Of a stretch of DNA of 22,264 bases, positions 1-4,563 are shown one piece after another. The stretch is from a virus, in the IMG/VR virus record IMGVR_UViG_3300009159_000359, positions 1 to 22,264 of that record. One strand, given 5' to 3'. Position numbers and translations under genes: made by a program. Positions within the stretch are counted from its first letter, which is position 1, and the number at the start of each line of letters is the position of its first letter. The notes under the pieces are model-generated. The model had not been told where the DNA came from. It was given only the letters and a program-made list of their open reading frames with translations, and did not search any database.

Positions 1-98
1 GCGCGGGCTTCGCGCTTTTCAAGACGGGTCAGCGCCCGATCTCCTGCCTTAATTCTGCGGCTAACTCTGCTTTCTAGAAACTGTTCGATGTTCTGCAT
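1..98 (-). CDS. Hypothetical protein, N-terminal part, cut by window edge
   Basis: A minus-strand reading frame starts at an ATG at 98-96 and stays open for 32 codons to the window edge, so the C-terminus is missing. A GGGAG ribosome binding site lies about 7 nt upstream of the ATG, which is strong support for a short fragment. The visible peptide begins MQNIEQFLESRVSRR and is rich in Arg, Lys and Glu, consistent with a charged helix. It sits 36 nt downstream of the 111-residue gene on the same strand, so both are probably in one leftward operon. No family is recognised. Confidence 0.55.
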   Translation of the reverse strand, partial: MQNIEQFLESRVSRRIKAGDRALTRLEKREAR

Positions 99-134
99 TT
101 TGTATCTCCCGTTGGCTGCTTTCGCACCAGTTAG

Positions 135-470
135 TTAGTAAATTGATCGACCAATTACTTTGTTAATATCGTATCCAGCTTCTTCAGCTCGCGTTCCAGC
201 ACAATTTTTTGCTGATGCGTACATTAATTTCCAGTACGCTGATGACTCATAAACTGCCTGCTCTGCGTTTTCGCTGTCAACACATGCGTCTGTGATGTAA
301 CTTGTGACATCTGTGTCTGTTGCGCAGACAACAGCCCAAGCCGCTTCAATCTCAGCAAGCAAAGCCCAATAAGCCGCTTTTGCTACTGCTTTAGCTGCGT
401 CTTCTACGCGCTCTGCAGCGTCTTGTGCAGCCCACTCAAGTAGCATTGCTTTAAATTCTAAGTCTGTCAT
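135..470 (-). CDS. Hypothetical small Ala-rich protein (111 aa)
   Basis: The frame is complete, with an ATG preceded by GGAG at a spacing of 6 nt (477-480 on the plus coordinates), so the start is well supported. The first 50 residues are Ala/Glu-rich and strongly helical in character (many AAK, AEA and AAW patterns). The second half is more mixed, with two Cys and several Tyr. There is no signal peptide or convincing membrane segment. It is the first gene of a leftward pair, read away from the structural operon, and lies just downstream of a TATACT -10 candidate. Small alanine-rich helical proteins of this kind are common in phage early regions, but I do not recognise the family and assign no function. 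Confidence 0.6.
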   Translation of the reverse strand: MTDLEFKAMLLEWAAQDAAERVEDAAKAVAKAAYWALLAEIEAAWAVVCATDTDVTSYITDACVDSENAEQAVYESSAYWKLMYASAKNCAGTRAEEAGYDINKVIGRSIY

Positions 471-506
471 GTCTGTCTCCGGCCTAGGCTGAATTGCTTC
501 GGTGTG

Positions 507-512
507 AGTATA
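507..512 (-). promoter_or_regulatory. Candidate -10 box (TATACT) for the leftward genes
   Basis: On the minus strand TATACT lies 36 nt upstream of the start codon of the 111-residue gene. A TTGCAA hexamer is present 20 nt further upstream (533-538), which is longer than the usual spacing, so the -35 assignment is weak. The same hexamer recurs in the correct orientation in three other gaps of the window, which is the main reason for listing it. Confidence 0.35.
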
Positions 513-540
513 TTGATTCAGTTAGAATCATATTGCAACA

Positions 541-570
541 CTTATTTTCTCTTATTTTCAATTATTTTTT
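541..570. repeat. AT-rich 10-bp near-tandem repeats (three units)
   Basis: Three consecutive 10-mers read CTTATTTTCT, CTTATTTTCA and ATTATTTTTT. Only a few positions in the 30 nt are G or C, in an otherwise GC-rich genome. Such a block could be an unwinding element, a binding site or an A/T-rich promoter upstream element. Its proximity to the 9-bp repeats at 621-647 makes an origin-like or regulatory role possible but unproven. Confidence 0.5.
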
Positions 571-620
571 AACGGGGTGTTTTAGGGGTCTTGTGACAGT
601 TTTCAGGTACGGGCTAGCAG

Positions 621-647
621 AAGGCGGTAAAGGCGGTAAAGGGGGTA
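621..647. repeat. Three 9-bp tandem repeats (iteron-like)
   Basis: AAGGCGGTA occurs twice in tandem, followed by AAGGGGGTA, which differs by one base. The array lies in the divergent intergenic region between the AT-rich repeats and the minus-strand terminator. Short tandem arrays of this size can bind an initiator or a repressor. No protein in this window is an obvious partner. Confidence 0.6.
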
Positions 648-656
648 ATTTCAGGC

Positions 657-692
657 AAAAAAAAGCCCCTAGGCTTGGGGGCTTCGGGGCTT
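657..692 (-). terminator. Rho-independent terminator, leftward transcription
   Basis: On the minus strand AAGCCCC (684-678) pairs perfectly with GGGGCTT (669-663) around an 8-nt loop. The stem is followed at once by a run of T (complement of eight A at 657-664). A second copy of the left arm at 692-686 offers an alternative, longer-loop stem. The T run is present only for leftward transcription. No credible minus-strand protein gene lies upstream of it (that is, to its right), so it may end a noncoding transcript or block read-through into the leftward gene pair. Confidence 0.65.
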
Positions 693-693
693 G

Positions 694-718
694 CATTACG
701 CACGGGAGTGACGTAATG
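694..718 (+). promoter_or_regulatory. Inverted repeat enclosing a ribosome binding site and start codon
   Basis: CATTACG (694-700) and CGTAATG (712-718) are perfect inverted repeats separated by 11 nt. The GGGAG at 704-708 falls in the loop, and the ATG of the 35-residue ORF is the last part of the right arm. As RNA this would hold the start codon in a stem. As DNA it could be an operator. Confidence 0.4.
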
Positions 719-823
719 TGTGTGCGTCGGAGGGTTGTTCAAGCCCTAGGAGCCGATACCAAACAGCAAGTAAAGATCGACTCTGACCAACTGGTCGCGA
801 TTCTATCAACAACTCTGCAGTAA
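716..823 (+). CDS. Possible small protein (35 aa)
   Basis: An ATG at 716 is preceded by GGGAG at a spacing of 7 nt, one of the best ribosome binding sites in the region, and opens a 35-codon frame to a TAA at 821-823. The N-terminus is basic (MCVRRR) and the C-terminal half reads like ordinary protein (QQVKIDSDQLVAILSTTLQ). It lies between the minus-strand terminator and the hairpin-rich stretch. The start codon and Shine-Dalgarno sequence are inside an inverted repeat, so translation could be controlled. It could equally be a chance frame in a noncoding transcript. No family is recognised. Confidence 0.3.
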   Translation: MCVRRRVVQALGADTKQQVKIDSDQLVAILSTTLQ

Positions 824-1256
824 GACAACCTTCTGGTCGTCCGGTATCGTCCAACCTAGCCCCGACCCGGTGTGTAGCTAATCACTGACCGGTCAACTCA
901 TGTCCGCCGATACCGACAGTCACATGTCCGGCGTAACGGGACGCCAACGCAGGGCTGACCTGCCGATGCCGACCAAGGCTAAATTGGGAAGCCAACCAGA
1001 GGCTAACACTGGGATAGCAAAACGTGCTCAGGTACTGAGGAGCGACTGTCTGGCAGGATTGCATGTCCTGTCGGAGCAAACCGGGTAAGTGGACACCTCA
1101 GGGCAACTTGAGGAGGGTAGGGAGCTGGCCAGCTGTCAGGATGACGAATGGTTTCCGGAAATAGGTGCGTTTTGGATTTTGTGCTGGTGTACTACACTAC
1201 ACTATACATCACTAGAGGTAGAGCAGGGCAGGTGTCCCTGAAGCTCCTCAAAGACC
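824..1256. ncRNA. Hairpin-dense region, candidate structured noncoding RNA
   Basis: No convincing protein gene is present for over 400 nt, but self-complementary elements are crowded together. They include 867-871 with 888-892, GGCGT/ACGCC at 930-945, GCAGG/CCTGC at 949-963, CTCAG/CTGAG at 1027-1039, a 10-bp stem at 1049-1058 with 1066-1075 around a 7-nt loop, and palindromes at 886-895, 1123-1134 and 1152-1161. Two longer-range 8-bp pairings (1091-1098 with 1230-1237; 1108-1115 with 1244-1251) interleave as a pseudoknot would. Strand evidence conflicts: two G-U pairs in the 10-bp stem favour the plus strand, while the terminator at 657-692 favours the minus strand. A packaging site or operator cluster is an alternative. 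Confidence 0.3.
1179..1208 (+). promoter_or_regulatory. Weak promoter candidate upstream of the structural operon
   Basis: TTGTGC (1179-1184) and TATACA (1203-1208) are separated by 18 nt and lie about 50-80 nt before the first rightward gene. The -35 match is poor (three of six). It is listed because the large plus-strand operon should start somewhere in this region. Confidence 0.22.
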
Positions 1257-1260
1257 GACT

Positions 1261-1908
1261 GTGGAGACAAAATTGAGCTTCGTCTGCCCGTTACCGCCGA
1301 TCAAAGTTTACGTCAGGGCTGAGTACCTGTACGACCACCAGAAGGGCCACGGAGGCTTGGTCGAGGGCGTATGGTGCTGCGTCAAGTCGGTCAGGGGCGA
1401 GGCGTTCCGGTTTGAGACCTATCTACCTGAATTTGCAGCACTTTATGACAAGTTGCCCATTTCAGCGTTTGTGTGGAAGGCGTGTGAAAAACCGCTAGAG
1501 CTAGACATTTTGCAGATCTGGGACGCGCTGACGTACCACGTTGAGGTGATCGACAAACCGTTGCTGAAAGGGCTGAGGTGTGAGTTCTACGGCAAGGACG
1601 GAAACCGCTACGCTGGGGAGTACATGTTCACGCTCGATGGTGCTAATCCTGATCCACGGGTTCCAGACTTTGGGTTCTCTGAAACGCCCGACGAGCACAA
1701 GAGCTACAACCTCTTAAAATTGGACAATGGTCAATTTGCGCTCCAGCCTAACAACCGAATCCAACTGTTCGACAATGCCTTGGCACACCGAGATCTCAAG
1801 ACCCCAGACTTTAGGGTCTGTACCCGTAAATACAGCGTGGAAGATAAGGCCAAGTGGAGGCTAGGAAGCACTACAACCGTGGGCTACGACGATGCCAAAG
1901 ATCTATAA
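1261..1908 (+). CDS. Conserved-looking phage protein of unknown function (215 aa)
   Basis: This is the first sizeable rightward gene and lies directly before the packaging genes. The frame opens at 1222 with no ATG near its beginning. GTG at 1261 has no visible ribosome binding site, whereas TTG at 1273 has GGAG six nt upstream, so translation may really begin at 1273 (a protein starting at Ser-Phe-Val). The sequence looks like a soluble mixed beta protein, with a distinctive N-terminal stretch LPPIKVYVRAEYLYDH, a WDALTYHVEV strand and many aromatic residues. There is no signal peptide or membrane segment. From memory, similar proteins occur next to terminase genes in uncultured environmental phages, but I cannot name a family or function. 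Confidence 0.75.
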   Translation: METKLSFVCPLPPIKVYVRAEYLYDHQKGHGGLVEGVWCCVKSVRGEAFRFETYLPEFAALYDKLPISAFVWKACEKPLELDILQIWDALTYHVEVIDKPLLKGLRCEFYGKDGNRYAGEYMFTLDGANPDPRVPDFGFSETPDEHKSYNLLKLDNGQFALQPNNRIQLFDNALAHRDLKTPDFRVCTRKYSVEDKAKWRLGSTTTVGYDDAKDL

Positions 1909-1923
1909 TTTCAGGGACCAATC

Positions 1924-2115
1924 ATGAGATGCGGACGCTGCGAGCACTTCAGACGAGACGGGTCGGACAACACACTAAAAACAGGACGGTGCGCAGCGCC
2001 AATGCCTGGCGCAGTCAACACAACGAAACTCTACGTTATCAGCGCTAGGTCGGAGCTGGACTGTCCCGTGTTCAAGCTGCCAACAAAATTGCTCCTGTCG
2101 GTGCTAAACAGTTGA
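1924..2115 (+). CDS. Small Cys-rich protein, possible zinc-binding (63 aa)
   Basis: The ATG is preceded by AGGGA at a spacing of 6 nt and lies only 15 nt after the previous stop. The N-terminus carries a CxxC pair (MRCGRCEHF, Cys3 and Cys6) with later Cys residues in a GRCAAP motif and near residue 47, a pattern that suits a small zinc ribbon or knuckle. The C-terminal part is hydrophobic but short. Small proteins with this CxxC-HF...GRC arrangement are seen in phage genomes. The role is unknown, and metal binding is inferred only from cysteine spacing. Confidence 0.6.
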   Translation: MRCGRCEHFRRDGSDNTLKTGRCAAPMPGAVNTTKLYVISARSELDCPVFKLPTKLLLSVLNS

Positions 2116-2278
2116 CAGATCAACCGTCTATGCAACACAATCCATCATCTCGCGTTAAGAGCGTCGCTTCCCCCTAGTTGTCGACGTGAGCTTAACGCCA
2201 GTGAGTCGACCCCCCGCTAACCCGGCTGGGTCGGCGCCCTACTACCACAGCAGCCAAACGTGGGCTGACAGGAATCCA
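2116..2278. other. Gap before terS, no gene assigned
   Basis: These 163 nt contain the inverted repeat at 2152-2198 and an in-frame extension of terS from a GTG at 2186 that lacks a ribosome binding site. TerS recognition (pac) sites in related phages often lie in or near terS, so this is the place to look for one. Confidence 0.4.
2152..2198 (+). promoter_or_regulatory. Large hairpin before terS, candidate pac or control element
   Basis: GCGTTAAG (2152-2159) pairs perfectly with CTTAACGC (2191-2198). Nested inside, CGTCG (2162-2166) pairs with CGACG (2182-2186), extendable by a G-U pair. The combined 13-14 bp of pairing around a pyrimidine-rich loop is too good to ignore. Possible roles are a TerS-binding packaging site, an operator or an RNA hairpin controlling terS translation. 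Confidence 0.45.
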
Positions 2279-2953
2279 ATGGCAAGCAGCACTACCACAA
2301 AGGCTAGGGCAGAGAAGGCCGCAGAGAAAGCCGCCGCAGCACTAGCATCCAACACCGTCGCACTCAAAAACCACCTCGCCCACAGGGCAATCGCTGGCCT
2401 CCCAAGACCCGAAGAGCGCCTCTTCGACCGTGAGTTAGTGAGCGCTCACATCTGTACCGAGATCAGGTCAGGACGGTCACTGAACGACATCTGCAAAAAC
2501 GACGTTGGAATGCCTACCATTCAGACCTACAAGTCTTGGATTCAGGCGGATCCAGACGGAGTGGGCACTCACTACGCACTGGCTCGGCAGCACGGTTATT
2601 CCCACATGGCAGACGATATTCTGGTGCTCGCAGACAAGACGCACGAGTGGGTCACGGTGCACGCGCTGAACGTCAACGGTGAGCCGGCGTACGACTCGGA
2701 CGGCAACCCGATACTAAAACAAGAATTGATGAGCCTGAACTCAGACGTCGTGGCCCACAAGAGGCTGCAGGTCGACACGCGTAAGTGGCTATTGAGCAAG
2801 GTCCTGCCGAAGATCTACGGAGACAAGATCGTCCAAGAGCACATTGGCGCTAACGGCGGACCGATCGCCTTGGCCGCGGTAGACATGAAGAACCTGACGG
2901 ACGAAGAGCTGGAGAGCATGAACCTGATGCTGACGAAGGCTGGGGCTGGTTGA
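2279..2953 (+). CDS. terS: Terminase small subunit
   Basis: TerS binds phage DNA at the packaging site, oligomerises as a ring and delivers the DNA to TerL. The 224-residue protein has a basic Ala/Lys-rich N-terminus, then a helix-turn-helix-like stretch (SLNDICKNDVGMPTIQTYKSW) of the kind found in Sf6 gp1-like small terminases. A helical oligomerisation region follows (YALARQHGYSHMADDILVLAD), then the C-terminal WLLSKVLPKIYGDKI motif typical of that family. I chose ATG 2279 because AGGA lies 5 nt upstream. The in-frame GTG at 2186 has no such site and overlaps a hairpin. The stop overlaps the TTG start of TerL. Assignment rests on recalled family motifs and the adjacent TerL. Confidence 0.82.
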   Translation: MASSTTTKARAEKAAEKAAAALASNTVALKNHLAHRAIAGLPRPEERLFDRELVSAHICTEIRSGRSLNDICKNDVGMPTIQTYKSWIQADPDGVGTHYALARQHGYSHMADDILVLADKTHEWVTVHALNVNGEPAYDSDGNPILKQELMSLNSDVVAHKRLQVDTRKWLLSKVLPKIYGDKIVQEHIGANGGPIALAAVDMKNLTDEELESMNLMLTKAGAG

Positions 2954-4512
2954 GCACAGCTGCGGCGGTGCACGGGCTGGTAAAGCGCGAGATAGAGCGC
3001 AGGAAGGCCTCCGCGTCGCTGTACGAGTTCGTGAAGCAAAGCTGGCATGTGGTAGAGCCCGGCATACCGTTCATCAAGAGCTGGCACATTGAACAAATTT
3101 GTGAGCATTTAGAAGCGATTACGTCTGGCGACATACGTAAGTTGCTGATCAATATTCCCCCCAGACACAGTAAGTCCACCATCGTCTCGGTTATGTGGCC
3201 TATCTGGGAGTGGTTAACCGACCCGTCACAGAAGTTCTTGTGTGCGAGTTACTCCGGCAATCTGAGCATCAGGGACAACCTGAAGGCTAGGCGCCTGATC
3301 CAGTCCCCTTGGTACCAAGACCGGTGGGGGCACATGTTTGAGCTGGCGGGTGACCAGAACGCCAAGGCAAGGTTCGAGAACTCTGCGACAGGGTACCGGC
3401 TGGCCACGTCGGTCGGTGGTACTGCAACCGGTGAGGGTGGCTCGAGATTGATCTTGGACGACCCGCACGGGGCTCAGGACGCACAGTCTGACACGATGCG
3501 TGAGTCTGCACTGGAATGGTTCGACATGGTGTGGAGCACGCGGCTCAACAACCCGAAGAAGGACGCGATGGTCACGGTCATGCAACGACTGCACGAGCGC
3601 GACATCAGCGGCCATATCTTGGAAGACATTGGCGGCTGGGAGCACATCTGTATTCCGGCGGAATGGGACGGCAAGCGGCGGAAGACCGTACTCGGACCCT
3701 ACGACCCTAGGACGGTGAAGGGCGAACTGATCTGCCCTGAGAGGTTCGGGGAGGCGGAGATCACCCAGCTCAAGCAGCTCTTGGGCGCGTACGGCACGGC
3801 TGGCCAGCTGCAGCAGGACCCTACCCCGAGCGAGGGCGGCATACTCAAGACGTCTTTCTTTGCCATGTGGCCGCACGGTTCAGCGCTGCCTACATTTGAA
3901 TACATCTTGCAATCTTACGACTGCGCATTTACAGAGAAGACCACTGGCGATCCCACTGCGTGTACTGTGTGGGCAATGTTTACCCATAAGGGTCAGCGTA
4001 ACGCGATGCTGATCGACGCCTGGGACGAGCACCTAAGCTACCCAGATCTGCGTACTAGGGCCATCAAAGAATGGACCACAGAGTACGGCGGCATGACCAA
4101 AGACTCGCCCTTCTCGCGTGCACGCCGTCCTGACAGGGTACTGGTCGAAGCTAAGGCCAGCGGTCAGTCTCTGCTGCAAGACCTGCGGCTGGCCAAGGTC
4201 CCTGCGGTCGGGTACAACCCTGGCAATGCCGACAAGGTCTCTCGTGCCCATCAGACGGCGCCAACGCTAGAGCTCGGACTGATCTGGATACCTGAGTCGA
4301 AGAAGAACCCCGGTCAGCACGTAAGCTGGGCCGCAAGCTTTCTCAAGCAGGTCGGCAAGTTCCCCGTCGCAGAGCACGACGACTACGTGGACACGTTCAC
4401 GCAGGCGATCATCTACCTGAAGAACGACGGGTGGTTCGAGCTACCGAAAGCCAAGGACATTGACTATCCAAAAATTGACGACAAGCCACGCATAAACCCC
4501 TATGCCGCGTGA
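2950..4512 (+). CDS. terL: Terminase large subunit (packaging ATPase and nuclease)
   Basis: TerL is the ATP-driven motor that pumps DNA into the prohead and cuts it. The 520-residue length is normal. The N-terminal ATPase carries a variant Walker A (NIPPRHSKST, Lys75) and a Walker B strand ending in acidic residues (RLILDDPHG, Asp170-Asp171). A coupling motif is near 208-216 (VTVMQRLHE). The C-terminal RNase H-like nuclease shows spaced acids Asp324 (QSYDCAFTE), Glu400 (VLVEAKASG) and Asp477/478/481 (HDDYVDTF). The start is a TTG overlapping the terS stop (TTGA), implying translational coupling. A GGGG sits 4 nt upstream. No ATG alternative lies near the N-terminus. All key motifs appear intact. 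Confidence 0.95.
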   Translation: MSTAAAVHGLVKREIERRKASASLYEFVKQSWHVVEPGIPFIKSWHIEQICEHLEAITSGDIRKLLINIPPRHSKSTIVSVMWPIWEWLTDPSQKFLCASYSGNLSIRDNLKARRLIQSPWYQDRWGHMFELAGDQNAKARFENSATGYRLATSVGGTATGEGGSRLILDDPHGAQDAQSDTMRESALEWFDMVWSTRLNNPKKDAMVTVMQRLHERDISGHILEDIGGWEHICIPAEWDGKRRKTVLGPYDPRTVKGELICPERFGEAEITQLKQLLGAYGTAGQLQQDPTPSEGGILKTSFFAMWPHGSALPTFEYILQSYDCAFTEKTTGDPTACTVWAMFTHKGQRNAMLIDAWDEHLSYPDLRTRAIKEWTTEYGGMTKDSPFSRARRPDRVLVEAKASGQSLLQDLRLAKVPAVGYNPGNADKVSRAHQTAPTLELGLIWIPESKKNPGQHVSWAASFLKQVGKFPVAEHDDYVDTFTQAIIYLKNDGWFELPKAKDIDYPKIDDKPRINPYAA

Positions 4513-4519
4513 GCAATAG

Positions 4520-4528
4520 TGCTATACT
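4520..4528 (+). promoter_or_regulatory. Candidate extended -10 promoter (TGCTATACT)
   Basis: The 49-nt gap after terL holds TG-C-TATACT, an extended -10 motif that can work without a good -35 (none is seen at the right distance). It is followed by TTCAGCATCG, which closely matches the sequence after the TATACT box near 18110. The start codon of the next gene is about 33 nt downstream. Confidence 0.4.
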
Positions 4529-4553
4529 TTCAGCATCGACAGCAGATCGAGAT

Positions 4554-4563
4554 ATGCCGGCAT
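4554..4563. repeat. Perfect 10-bp palindrome over the start of the giant gene
   Basis: ATGCCGGCAT is a perfect palindrome whose right end includes the first two bases of the start codon at 4562. It could be a protein-binding site, or simply a chance result of two ATG triplets around GCCGGC. Confidence 0.3.

Noticed and set aside
494-823. Full 109-codon plus-strand frame in the divergent region
   Set aside because: It has no ribosome binding site at its first ATG and runs through the AT-rich repeats, the 9-bp tandem repeats and the terminator stem. Only its last 35 codons, from the ATG at 716, have a start signal, and those are listed separately.
882-1079. 65-codon minus-strand frame
   Set aside because: It has no start signal and overlaps the same hairpins. 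It could matter only if a leftward transcript is shown.
900-1088. 62-codon plus-strand frame
   Set aside because: There is no Shine-Dalgarno site, its composition is not protein-like, and it lies across several hairpins.
824-1256. tRNA or group I intron in the hairpin-rich region
   Set aside because: I found no tRNA T-arm consensus with matching acceptor ends, and no recognisable P7 core sequences of a group I intron.
2186-2278. N-terminal extension of terS from GTG 2186
   Set aside because: It lacks a ribosome binding site, overlaps the inverted repeat at 2152-2198 and has a low-complexity Pro/Ser sequence. ATG 2279 has AGGA 5 nt upstream.
3226-3876. 216-codon frame antisense to terL
   Set aside because: It is a shadow of a high-GC coding region. 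It has an Arg/Leu/Pro-rich composition, no start signal, and terL motifs are intact on the other strand.
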